NCBI GenBank assembly: GCA_030150595.1
Contig: JASLFQ010000180.1
Location: forward strand, 1-6,416
DNA: 6,416 bases
DNA from: Aquirhabdus sp.
Lineage (GTDB): Bacteria > Pseudomonadota > Gammaproteobacteria > Pseudomonadales > Moraxellaceae
Direction: 5' to 3'
The stretch's first letter is position 1. Every line of letters begins with the position of its first letter. Shown one piece after another: positions 1 through 6,161 of this stretch. A model generated the notes under the pieces. The model was given only the letters and a program-made list of their open reading frames with translations, ran no database searches and had not been told where the DNA came from. A program made the translations under genes and the position numbers.

Positions 1-133
1 CTTTCGGTTTAAGCAACACGCCTTCGCTGGTGTCGATAACATCCAACTCAAGCCCAGCTTCCCAATGCCGCGTACTGCGAATATTTTTGGGAATAATCAC
101 TTGCCCTTTACTTGAAAGCCTTGTGGTTTCCAT
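1..133 (-). CDS. AbrB/MazE/SpoVT-fold antitoxin-like protein (VapB type), 3' end cut by window edge
   Basis: The visible 44 residues start METTRLSSKGQVIIPKNIR and end in GVLLKPK, the swapped-hairpin AbrB DNA-binding fold. The S-S-K-G-Q-V-x-I-P-K signature and the closing LLKPK are typical of small antitoxins paired with PIN-domain (VapC) toxins, which they bind and neutralise while repressing their own promoter. The ATG at 133 is supported by an AGAGGA ribosome site at 142-147, 8 nt upstream. The reading frame is open to the window edge, so roughly half of a usual 70-85 residue protein is seen. The toxin, if there is one, would lie to the left outside the window; this pairing is inferred, not seen. 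A lone AbrB-type regulator is the alternative. The gene lies downstream of rnhB on the same strand but has its own promoter-like region and is probably a separate unit. Confidence 0.8.
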   Translation of the reverse strand, partial: METTRLSSKGQVIIPKNIRSTRHWEAGLELDVIDTSEGVLLKPK

Positions 134-173
134 GAAAAGAATCCTCTATAAAAAAAATTAGTAAGATCAAGGT

Positions 174-202
174 AAGATAATCTGAAGTATTTGACATGTC
201 AA
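174..202 (-). promoter_or_regulatory. Promoter with palindromic operator for the antitoxin gene
   Basis: Reading leftwards there is a perfect -35 box TTGACA (202-197), a 17 bp spacer and a -10-like TATCTT (179-174), leaving about 35 nt of leader before the ATG at 133. The -35 is half of the perfect palindrome TTGACATGTCAA (191-202), and the -10 overlaps AGATAATCT (175-183), a palindrome with one central base. A wider inverted repeat, AAGATCA at 163-169 and TGATCTT at 208-214, brackets the site. Palindromes over the core promoter are what an autorepressing antitoxin would bind. The arrangement is seen; binding is inferred. Confidence 0.5.
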
Positions 203-218
203 GATTGTGATCTTTAAT
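191..218 (+). promoter_or_regulatory. Possible plus-strand promoter, antisense to rnhB
   Basis: The same palindrome reads TTGACA (191-196) on the plus strand. It is followed after 16 bp by TTTAAT (213-218), which matches the -10 consensus at five of six positions. Transcription from here would enter the 3' end of rnhB antisense. No plus-strand gene starts soon after it, so it could be a chance by-product of the palindrome or a source of antisense RNA. Confidence 0.3.
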
Positions 219-225
219 TGAACGC

Positions 226-885
226 CTAGGTTGCAAACTTCTCCAACGCATCTCGTACTGGCTTAAAGGAACGACGATGATCATCTATCGCCCCATGTGT
301 CATCAGTGCCGCCACATGCGCTGCCGTTGGATAACCTTTATGCTTCGCAAAACCATATTGCGGATGTACCACATCTAACGCCTCAAGCTGACGATCACGT
401 GTGACCTTCGCCAAAATACTCGCCGCACCAATGCTAATTTCCAAAGCATCACCACCGACAATCGCTTGGCACGGCACGTTGGCATCAGGACAACGATTGC
501 CATCAATTAATGCAAGACGCGGTACAACTGGCAAACCATGAATGGCTCGGCGCATTGCAAGCATTGTTGCGTGCAGAATATTCAACTCATCAATCTCGGC
601 GGGCGTCGCCTCAGCAATACAATACGCCGCAGCATTTGCCACAATCAAATCAAACAAACGATGACGTTGTTTTTCTGTCAATTTCTTTGAATCATTAATG
701 CCTTCAATCGGACGTTCAGGATCTAAAATCACCGCCGCTGCAACCACAGAGCCGACCAAAGGCCCACGCCCCGCCTCATCGACACCTGCAATACAAACTA
801 GATGCGGCACAACAATCGCTTGTGCAGAACACACCAAAATGCCTTGTTGTTGCTGATTTTCCAATCCTTGACTAAACAGTGGCAT
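226..885 (-). CDS. rnhB: Ribonuclease HII
   Basis: This cytoplasmic endonuclease cuts the RNA strand of RNA-DNA hybrids and nicks 5' of single ribonucleotides in DNA, starting ribonucleotide excision repair. The 219 residues hold the family blocks in order: [12 protein letters not shown] (34-45), [10 protein letters not shown] (65-74), IDGN (127-130), GGD (144-146), [11 protein letters not shown] (154-164) and HKGYPT (182-187). The four metal-binding acids of the E. coli enzyme correspond to D36, E37, D128 and D146, with the same 18-residue spacing between the last two. The GRG motif (39-41) and Y185 fit ribonucleotide recognition. The start at 885 is supported by an AAGGA ribosome site (893-897, 7 nt away) inside the end of lpxB. 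This gives about 32 residues before the catalytic block, a little longer than in E. coli, with a QQQQ run at 11-14. It overlaps lpxB by 14 bp, so the two are probably co-transcribed and translationally coupled. Confidence 0.96.
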   Translation of the reverse strand: MPLFSQGLENQQQQGILVCSAQAIVVPHLVCIAGVDEAGRGPLVGSVVAAAVILDPERPIEGINDSKKLTEKQRHRLFDLIVANAAAYCIAEATPAEIDELNILHATMLAMRRAIHGLPVVPRLALIDGNRCPDANVPCQAIVGGDALEISIGAASILAKVTRDRQLEALDVVHPQYGFAKHKGYPTAAHVAALMTHGAIDDHRRSFKPVRDALEKFAT

Positions 886-2092
886 TGCTATTTCCTTCTT
901 CTAACAATGACAACACCGCCGCTGCTGCTGAACTCACATTTTCACTCTGCAAACGTGTATGAATACTACAAAGCTCATCATGCTGGGTTTTCCAAGCACC
1001 TGAACTAAATGTTGGATCAGCTAATAATGGCGTCATTTCAGTCACAACATTATTGACCGTTGCTCGTGATTGAATCAGTTCTGGTGAGATCATCCAACCT
1101 GCAAGAATATTAGGTAATGAAAGGTAGGGAATCTTAATCATCCAACGCACAAACAAGTATGTCAGCCAATGCACACGACCCACTACGACCATTGGACGAC
1201 CGAGTAATAAAGCCTCAAGCGCAGCCGTGCCTGACGCCAACATCACAACATCACTTGCCGCCATAACACGACGTCCAGTAGCACCTGCAAGCGCGCCTTT
1301 CTCGTCAGGCTCCAATACTTGAATCGCTTGTTGTATATTCTCGGATTGTTCAGCGACTAGACTTTTAATTTGTGCAAGCCGCGCACCATTTGCCGCAGGA
1401 ATCATGAAGCGTAAATTGGGAAACTGCTTGAGTAATCGCGCCGCACTTTCCAGCAAAATACCGCCAACTTGCGCGACTTCACTGGAACGACTGCCTGGCA
1501 ATATACCAACCGTAGTTTGATTCACATCAATACCAAGCGCCTGTTTTCCATCAGCAACTTGATGATTGAGCGGTAAAGTACGCGCAAGTGGATGACCTAC
1601 AAATACTGCTTTTACATCATGTTTCGTATAAAAATCAACTTCAAAAGGAAGTATGCACAACACCATATCCACTGCAGCACGAATTCCAACCACACGCCCT
1701 TGTCGCCAAGCCCAGACTGAAGGACTAACGTATTGCACAGTTTTTATGTTTTTTTCTTTGAGTTGTTTAGAAACACGTAAATTAAAATCTGGCGCGTCAA
1801 CACCAATAAATAAATCGATTTTTTCTTTTTCAAAGGTATCAATCAAACCGTCACGAATTTTGAATAATTCAGGCAAACGACCCAACACCTCAAACAAACC
1901 AAATAACGATAAACGCTCAAGTGGATACAAGCTTTTAAGCCCTTCTGCTTGCATTTGCGGTCCACCAATTCCAATGAATTTCACATCAGGATGTATTTTT
2001 TTTATTTCACGAATCAGATCGGCGCCCAAAGTGTCACCCGACAACTCCCCAGCCACCATTCCAATCGTCAACACGCTCGCCTGTGACATCAT
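872..2092 (-). CDS. lpxB: Lipid-A-disaccharide synthase
   Basis: LpxB is a peripheral inner-membrane glycosyltransferase (family GT19). It joins UDP-2,3-diacylglucosamine to lipid X, giving the tetraacyl disaccharide 1-phosphate of lipid A and releasing UDP. Counting from the ATG at 2092 (406 residues), the blocks are GELSGD (15-20), GIGGPQM (41-47), GVDAPDFN (97-104), [11 protein letters not shown] (123-133), LPFEVDFY (148-155), FVGHPL (164-169), LPGSR (198-202), LASGTAALE (285-293) and SLPNILAG (325-332). D99 and R202 match the essential E. coli D98 and R201. The protein is about 24 residues longer than E. coli LpxB (382), partly from [15 protein letters not shown] (261-275) before the ASGTAALE block. 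The frame also opens with TTG at 2101 (409 residues), but the only Shine-Dalgarno-like GGA (2102-2104) touches that TTG and lies 9 nt from the ATG at 2092, so the ATG is preferred. A second ATG follows directly. It leads the lpxB-rnhB operon. Confidence 0.96.
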   Translation of the reverse strand: MMSQASVLTIGMVAGELSGDTLGADLIREIKKIHPDVKFIGIGGPQMQAEGLKSLYPLERLSLFGLFEVLGRLPELFKIRDGLIDTFEKEKIDLFIGVDAPDFNLRVSKQLKEKNIKTVQYVSPSVWAWRQGRVVGIRAAVDMVLCILPFEVDFYTKHDVKAVFVGHPLARTLPLNHQVADGKQALGIDVNQTTVGILPGSRSSEVAQVGGILLESAARLLKQFPNLRFMIPAANGARLAQIKSLVAEQSENIQQAIQVLEPDEKGALAGATGRRVMAASDVVMLASGTAALEALLLGRPMVVVGRVHWLTYLFVRWMIKIPYLSLPNILAGWMISPELIQSRATVNNVVTEMTPLLADPTFSSGAWKTQHDELCSIHTRLQSENVSSAAAAVLSLLEEGNSNATV

Positions 2093-2122
2093 GCTGTTCA
2101 ATCCAACAAATATTTATCTCTT

Positions 2123-2150
2123 AGTTTAGCATTGCCGAATAAGCTCTCAA
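2123..2150 (-). promoter_or_regulatory. Candidate promoter of lpxB-rnhB
   Basis: On the minus strand TTGAGA (2150-2145) matches the -35 consensus at five of six bases. After a 16 bp spacer TAAACT (2128-2123) matches the -10 consensus at four of six. Transcription would start near 2116, leaving about 25 nt of leader before the ATG at 2092. No operator-like repeat is evident around it. Confidence 0.4.
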
Positions 2151-2299
2151 CATTTAACAGCATATTAATCTCTGAAATCATTGTTGATATTTCTATATGC
2201 AATAAATTCATAAGCTATCCATTTTTAATCAATTGTAAAGCAAAGCGAATAAGCCTAACCTTTTGCCATATTTTCGATAAAGTTATTAATATTTTCACT

Positions 2300-3220
2300 A
2301 TGACTGATTTTTATTTTATTCTCGCTGGACTCTTTGTTGGCTTTTGTGTTGGCGTGACTGGCGTTGGTGGTGGCTCACTCATGACGCCCATTCTCATCAG
2401 TATCATGGGCATTGCACCTCAAATCGCAATTGGCACAGATTTGCTGTATGCGTCAATTTCCAAATTTTGTGGCTCAATGGTTCACGCAAAAAAACTCAAT
2501 ATTGTTTGGCCAATCGTTATTTTTCTATCAATCGGTAGCATTCCAGCATCGCTAGGAACAACTTGGGCTCTGCATCATTTTTTTAGTTCAGCCAATGAAT
2601 ATAAAAAACTGCTCACAATGGTTCTTGGCTTCATGTTGGTGCTCACAGGAATATCAATTCTATTCCGTACACCAATTGAACAATTCTTTGCAAAACGTCG
2701 CGGAATGACAACAGAAGCCAGACATCACCTGCATGACCCTGACAGTCAAGAAGCTCAAAATGTTCAGGCAAAAGCATTATTAAGAAACAAACCGCTTGTC
2801 ATTATCATGGGCGTAGTCTTGGGTGTTTTTGTGACGCTGTCTTCGGTTGGCGCAGGTGCTTTTGGTGTTATGGCATTGGTTTTGTTATTCCCAAATCTAC
2901 CTATGATTCGAATTATTGGCTCCGATGTCGTTCATGCGGTTTTATTAACATTGGTTGCGGGACTTGGGCATTTATTCTCTGGAAATGTTGATTTTCACAT
3001 GCTCACATTTTTGCTCATTGGTGCAATTCCAGCAATTATTGTGGGTACCTTGATTAGTTCAAAACTGCCAGAACACCATATTCGCCGCCTTCTCGGTGTG
3101 ACATTACTCCTACTTGGTATTAACTTTATCGCGAATCCAGCTAAAGAAAAAAGTCACCCAGTCACACAAGCAGCCACACAACCCGTCGCAGCGATTAGCA
3201 ATGCGAAAGTGGGCAGCTAA
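2300..3220 (+). CDS. TSUP family (TauE/SafE) integral membrane transporter
   Basis: The protein has 306 residues and about eight hydrophobic segments (roughly 4-30, 37-56, 67-95, 105-123, 164-197, 204-227, 233-253, 262-278), split by a hydrophilic loop at 124-163. The two halves are related: GVGGGSLMTP (21-30) is echoed by SVGAGAFGVM (182-191), and IGTDLLYASISK (44-55) by IGSDVVHAVLLT (206-217). This duplicated layout is the TauE/SafE (PF01925) fold. Members move sulfite, sulfoacetate, taurine-derived or other organic anions across the inner membrane; the substrate here cannot be told. The start at 2300 gives MTDFYFILAG directly before the first membrane segment. The open frame runs on upstream to a TTG at 2132, but those 56 codons are AT-rich, lack family resemblance and have no ribosome site. 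No good ribosome site precedes 2300 either. The tail after 280 is polar. It is divergent from lpxB and ends at a terminator. Confidence 0.88.
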   Translation: MTDFYFILAGLFVGFCVGVTGVGGGSLMTPILISIMGIAPQIAIGTDLLYASISKFCGSMVHAKKLNIVWPIVIFLSIGSIPASLGTTWALHHFFSSANEYKKLLTMVLGFMLVLTGISILFRTPIEQFFAKRRGMTTEARHHLHDPDSQEAQNVQAKALLRNKPLVIIMGVVLGVFVTLSSVGAGAFGVMALVLLFPNLPMIRIIGSDVVHAVLLTLVAGLGHLFSGNVDFHMLTFLLIGAIPAIIVGTLISSKLPEHHIRRLLGVTLLLLGINFIANPAKEKSHPVTQAATQPVAAISNAKVGS

Positions 3221-3263
3221 TCCACATGTGTGTTGATTCGGACGAAATAATTTTTATTTGCCC

Positions 3264-3291
3264 AAAAATCGCTCAATTCGAGCGATTTTTT
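3264..3291 (+). terminator. Rho-independent terminator after the TSUP gene
   Basis: A perfect 11 bp stem, AAAAATCGCTC (3264-3274) with GAGCGATTTTT (3280-3290), closes a 5-nt loop and runs straight into T at 3291. The stem lies 43 nt after the TSUP stop. Because the left arm starts with five A residues it could also terminate on the minus strand. It separates the TSUP gene from aroF, which must then have its own promoter in 3292-3360; TTGCCC at 3320 followed by an AT-rich run at 3345-3360 is the only, weak, candidate. Confidence 0.85.
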
Positions 3292-3372
3292 ACCATCAAT
3301 CCCTTGTACTCATACTGACTTGCCCTCATCCTTAGCGGTTAGGGTAATTATTAATTTTTTGGTGAAAAAGCC

Positions 3373-4473
3373 GTGGCAATCCAAGCAACAAATCAGGCAA
3401 CAAATGCAGTAGACGATCAAGTTGAAGACATTAACATTGCAGCAATTGAGCTGCTAGTCACTCCTGCTGAACTCAAAGCTGAACTTCCATTATCGGATAA
3501 GGCCAAAGCAACCGTATTGTCTGGTCGCCAAACCGTTCGTAATATTTTGGATGGTACAGATCCACGTCTATTTGTCGTCATTGGCCCTTGCTCAATTCAC
3601 GACCCAAAAGCCGCACATGATTATGCAAATCGTCTAAAAGTGCTCGCTGAACAAGTCAAAGATACGTTATACCTCGTCATGCGTGTGTACTTTGAAAAAC
3701 CACGTACGACAGTCGGTTGGAAAGGTCTGATTAACGATCCAGACATGAATGATTCATTCAATGTCGAAAAAGGTTTACGCATGGGTCGCGAGCTCTTATT
3801 GTCACTCAATGAACAAGGTTTACCTTGCGCAACTGAAGCGCTCGATCCAAATTCACCACAATATTTACAAGACTTGATTAGCTGGTCAGCCATCGGCGCA
3901 CGCACGACTGAAAGCCAAACTCACCGCGAAATGTCTTCTGGTTTGTCCTCACCTGTTGGCTTCAAAAACGGCACAGATGGCGGTATGACTGTTGCGATTA
4001 ATGCGATGCAAGCAGTTGCATCTGGACATAGCTTTCTAGGTCTAAATGGCGATGGTCAAGTTGCAGTCATTCGTACTAAAGGCAATCCATACGCACACGT
4101 TGTTCTTCGCGGTGGTGCTGGTAAGCCAAACTATGACTCAACTGCAGTTGCTTCAGTTGAAGCCGCTCTAGCGAAAGCAAAAGTCAGCGGCAAAATCATG
4201 ATTGACGCTAGTCATGCCAACTCAAACAAAGACCCGTACTTGCAGCCATTAGTATTGAAAAACATCACCAACCAAATCATTGATGGTAATAAATCAATCG
4301 TTGGTTTGATGGTTGAAAGTCATATCAAAGGTGGACGTCAGGATATTCCAGCAGACTTGTCACAGTTGGTTTATGGTCAATCTGTCACCGATGGCTGCAT
4401 TGATTGGGAAACCACAGAACAAGCACTCTTGGAAATGCATAATGCATTGAAGGATGTATTGCCGACTCGCTAA
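3373..4473 (+). CDS. aroF: 3-deoxy-7-phosphoheptulonate (DAHP) synthase, class I alpha, probably tyrosine-sensitive
   Basis: This cytoplasmic enzyme condenses phosphoenolpyruvate and erythrose 4-phosphate to DAHP, the first step of the shikimate pathway and its main control point. At 366 residues it is slightly longer than E. coli AroF/AroG (356/350). Visible blocks are IGPCSIHDP (70-78), MRVYFEKPRTTVGWKG (103-118), EALDPNSPQYL (155-165), GARTTESQTHRE (175-186), GFKNGTDGG (196-204), HVVLRGG (242-248), DASHANSNK (278-286) and MVESH (313-317). The metal ligands of the E. coli enzymes correspond to C73, H281, E315 and D340. In the allosteric region FLGL (221-224) has glycine at 223, where the Phe-sensitive AroG has serine; AroF and yeast Aro4 (Tyr-sensitive) have glycine. 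Together with the AroF-like SWSAIGARTTESQTHRE stretch this favours a Tyr-regulated enzyme. The start is GTG, preceded by GGTGA (3361-3365) 7 nt away. I see no TyrR box pair or leader peptide. A phosphatase-like gene follows after 24 bp. Confidence 0.95.
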   Translation: MAIQATNQATNAVDDQVEDINIAAIELLVTPAELKAELPLSDKAKATVLSGRQTVRNILDGTDPRLFVVIGPCSIHDPKAAHDYANRLKVLAEQVKDTLYLVMRVYFEKPRTTVGWKGLINDPDMNDSFNVEKGLRMGRELLLSLNEQGLPCATEALDPNSPQYLQDLISWSAIGARTTESQTHREMSSGLSSPVGFKNGTDGGMTVAINAMQAVASGHSFLGLNGDGQVAVIRTKGNPYAHVVLRGGAGKPNYDSTAVASVEAALAKAKVSGKIMIDASHANSNKDPYLQPLVLKNITNQIIDGNKSIVGLMVESHIKGGRQDIPADLSQLVYGQSVTDGCIDWETTEQALLEMHNALKDVLPTR

Positions 4474-4497
4474 AAGAGTACTTGAAAGAGAGCGATC

Positions 4498-5004
4498 ATG
4501 AACGAAAGCCAAAATATGAAAACAATGCAAGATGATTCTGCACTGTCTCATATTTTGGCTTTTCAGTTTATAAATGAGAATCTTGCGACATCAGGACAGC
4601 CCAGTTTTGATGAGTTTGAGTTAATCGCAAAAGCAGGATTTGAGGTCGTAATTAATCTTGCATTGACTGATGCAACTAATGTTTTAGCAGGCGAAGATCG
4701 TCGCGTGCTTGAACTAGGAATGGACTATATCAACGTCCCTCTACTCTTTGACCGTCCGACTTATGCTCAAGCATTACGTGTTTTAGATTTACTGAAATCA
4801 TTAGAACATCAAAAAATTTGGTTGCATTGCGCCAAAAATATGCGCGTTTCCAGTCTGATTTACCTCTATCGTATCTATCATTTAATGATGGATGAATCCG
4901 AAGCACAAGCCCTGATGCATGAAATTTGGACACCGAATCCAGTATGGTCAGATTTAATTAAACAGGTCGAAATGCACTATCTTGGCCAGATTCAGAATGT
5001 TTGA
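4498..5004 (+). CDS. Protein tyrosine phosphatase-like protein with a C-X4-R loop
   Basis: The 168-residue soluble protein has no signal peptide or membrane segment. It resembles the small bacterial dual-specificity/DUF442-like phosphatase fold: SGQPSFDEFELIAKAGFEVVINLAL (about 32-56) is the usual opening helix and strand, NVPLLFDRPT (79-88) the loop where the general acid lies (D85 is the candidate), and WLHCAKNMRVSS (108-119) the phosphate-binding loop with C111 and R116. Only four residues separate the cysteine and arginine, whereas the classic motif is C-X5-R. The NMRVS form recalls other uncharacterised gammaproteobacterial proteins annotated as protein tyrosine phosphatases, but the loop may bind phosphate poorly or differently, so catalysis is not assured and the substrate is unknown. 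The ATG at 4498 has an AAGAGAG ribosome site (4486-4492) 5 nt away; ATGs at residues 7 and 10 are less likely. It starts 24 bp after aroF with no terminator between, so co-transcription is likely. Confidence 0.82.
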   Translation: MNESQNMKTMQDDSALSHILAFQFINENLATSGQPSFDEFELIAKAGFEVVINLALTDATNVLAGEDRRVLELGMDYINVPLLFDRPTYAQALRVLDLLKSLEHQKIWLHCAKNMRVSSLIYLYRIYHLMMDESEAQALMHEIWTPNPVWSDLIKQVEMHYLGQIQNV

Positions 5005-5067
5005 TTCCCGCGATTACTCATACCAAACTGATAACCTAAAAATAAAAATCTGATAAAACCCATCATC

Positions 5068-5130
5068 TAGGGGCTCCCCTTTTGGGTGCCCTCAAACAAA
5101 TCTTAGGGCAACCACAAGGGTTTGCCCCTA
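5068..5130. repeat. REP-like pair of inverted hairpins (BIME-like)
   Basis: Two copies of a 25-26 nt unit lie head to head, 12 nt apart, between convergent genes. Copy A on the plus strand (5068-5092) starts TAGGGGCTCCCC and ends GGGTGCCCT. Copy B on the minus strand (5130-5105) starts TAGGGGCAAACC and ends TGGTTGCCCT. By eye 21 of 26 aligned columns match. Each folds alone into a hairpin with a bulged G and a 5-nt loop (CTTTT in A, CTTGT in B), and the outer TAGGGGC/GCCCCTA arms (5068-5074, 5124-5130) can also pair. Copy B is preceded by G, giving the GTAG foot typical of REPs mobilised by RAYT transposases; copy A has CTAG. The place, between two gene ends, is usual for REPs. It may protect transcript ends or block read-through from either side; there is no long T run. 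Confidence 0.65.
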
Positions 5131-5135
5131 CATAA

Positions 5136-6044
5136 TCATTTAAAATAACTTTCATCTGCCGTAAATACTTTCGGCAAAACAGCTGGAAGCAATTCACGAT
5201 CAACAACCGCAATGAACGGTCCATTCAATAACTCTTTTCGCTGATTGTATATAAACGGTCGCCCATTCAAATCAACTAAAGCCCCACCTAAAACTTCAAG
5301 TAAACATTGTCCCGATGCCGTATCCCACTCCGAAGTCGGATGCAATCTTGGGTATAGGTCAATCCCACCATCGACCATTAAGCAGAACTTATAAGCACTT
5401 CCAGCATTAATCGTATTGAACTCAAAACCAGCTTGCGTGAGTTGATGTTGATATTCAGCATATTGCGGACGCGATGAATTACGCGACATGGCAGTATTTA
5501 GTTTTTTACCTTGGACACGATGCTCCAATAACGTATGTTGACTACCATCTGCATCAATGCGATACGCCTGTTTAGGTTGGTTAGTCTGTGAAGCGAGATT
5601 ATTACTTGCGACATAAACTTGTTTTTTAAGCGGCACACCAATCACGCCCAGTAATACTTGTCCCGCTTCAACCAAAGCGATGTTGACCGTAAATTCACCT
5701 GTTTTTTTAATAAACTCACGCGTGCCATCAAGAGGATCAACCAACCAAAATCGCGACCATTGACGACGATCTGTGACGTCAGCAGACTCTTCAGACAATA
5801 CTGGAATATCAGGCGTTAATGCCTGCAATGCTGACTCAATTAAATCATGTGCTGCCATATCTGCAGCAGTCACAGGCGATGTATCATCCTTTGTTTGAAT
5901 ATCGATAGAGCTTTGCAAATGATTATTATAAAATACCGTCAGTAACTCGCCCGTTTGCTGGGTAATCTGGATAATTGCTGTCAATAAATGTGCAAAATCT
6001 AATGCAGATAGCGCATTTGTAGATTGGAAGCTGTTCTGATTCAT
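5136..6044 (-). CDS. cysQ: 3'(2'),5'-bisphosphate nucleotidase
   Basis: CysQ is a Mg-dependent, lithium-sensitive phosphatase of the inositol monophosphatase fold. It turns 3'-phosphoadenosine 5'-phosphate (PAP), a by-product of sulfate assimilation and acyl carrier protein loading, into AMP. The sequence shows KDDTSPVTAAD (52-62), VLSEES (82-87), WLVDPLDGTREFI (100-112), NIALVEAG (121-128), GSAYKFCLMVDGGIDLYPR (215-233) and SEWDTASGQ (238-246). Metal ligands are E85/E86, D103, D106 and D241. The KKTGEFTVNIAL stretch after the DPLDGT block is characteristic of CysQ as opposed to SuhB. At 302 residues it exceeds E. coli CysQ (246), with about 13 extra residues at the N-terminus, a longer middle loop (about 147-182) and a C-terminal tail of about 20 residues. 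The ATG at 6044 has only a weak ribosome site (GGA about 10 nt upstream); no better start is visible. It is convergent with the phosphatase-like gene and divergent from yrfG. Confidence 0.94.
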   Translation of the reverse strand: MNQNSFQSTNALSALDFAHLLTAIIQITQQTGELLTVFYNNHLQSSIDIQTKDDTSPVTAADMAAHDLIESALQALTPDIPVLSEESADVTDRRQWSRFWLVDPLDGTREFIKKTGEFTVNIALVEAGQVLLGVIGVPLKKQVYVASNNLASQTNQPKQAYRIDADGSQHTLLEHRVQGKKLNTAMSRNSSRPQYAEYQHQLTQAGFEFNTINAGSAYKFCLMVDGGIDLYPRLHPTSEWDTASGQCLLEVLGGALVDLNGRPFIYNQRKELLNGPFIAVVDRELLPAVLPKVFTADESYFK

Positions 6045-6111
6045 AACGATATGTCCGTACAGATATAAGCTTCTCGTTTTATTAAAGAAGAAAGTTGATT
6101 ATTGACCTATA

Positions 6112-6145
6112 TACGCATATTTACACAAAAACTTGCGTACGCATA
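6112..6145. repeat. TACGCATA direct repeat and palindrome in the cysQ-yrfG gap
   Basis: The octamer TACGCATA occurs at 6112-6119 and again at 6138-6145, 26 bp apart start to start. The second copy overlaps the perfect palindrome TGCGTACGCA (6134-6143), which lies just before the AAAGGA ribosome site of yrfG. A third imperfect palindrome, TGTCCGTACA (6052-6061), sits next to the cysQ start. These could be operator half-sites in a divergent promoter region. A weak plus-strand promoter (TTGATT at 6095, TATTTA at 6118, spacer 17) would place the first repeat over the -10. Function is not established. Confidence 0.35.
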
Positions 6146-6161
6146 AAGGAAAAATGTTGTC

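Noticed and set aside
802..1008. 68-codon plus-strand open frame over the rnhB-lpxB junction
   Set aside because: It is antisense to two confidently identified genes and lacks a ribosome site or known domain.
1653..2129. 158-codon open frame on the plus strand within lpxB
   Set aside because: It is the opposite-strand shadow of well-conserved lpxB codons and has no recognisable domain or ribosome site.
2132..2299. Upstream extension of the TSUP frame to a TTG codon (56 extra codons)
   Set aside because: The extension is AT-rich, begins at TTG without a ribosome site, covers the divergent promoter region and looks unlike any TSUP N-terminus; ATG at 2300 starts right before the first membrane segment.
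3223..3230. CACATGTG palindrome just after the TSUP stop
   Set aside because: Eight bases only, with no T run or nearby gene start; expected by chance, and the real terminator lies 30 bp further on.
3292..3372. Possible attenuator, riboswitch or TyrR box pair ahead of aroF
   Set aside because: No leader peptide with aromatic codons, no alternative hairpins and no TGTAAA-N6-TTTACA pair were found in the 81 bp available.
3621..3905. 94-codon open frame on the minus strand within aroF
   Set aside because: It lies wholly antisense to catalytic aroF sequence and shows no protein features of its own.
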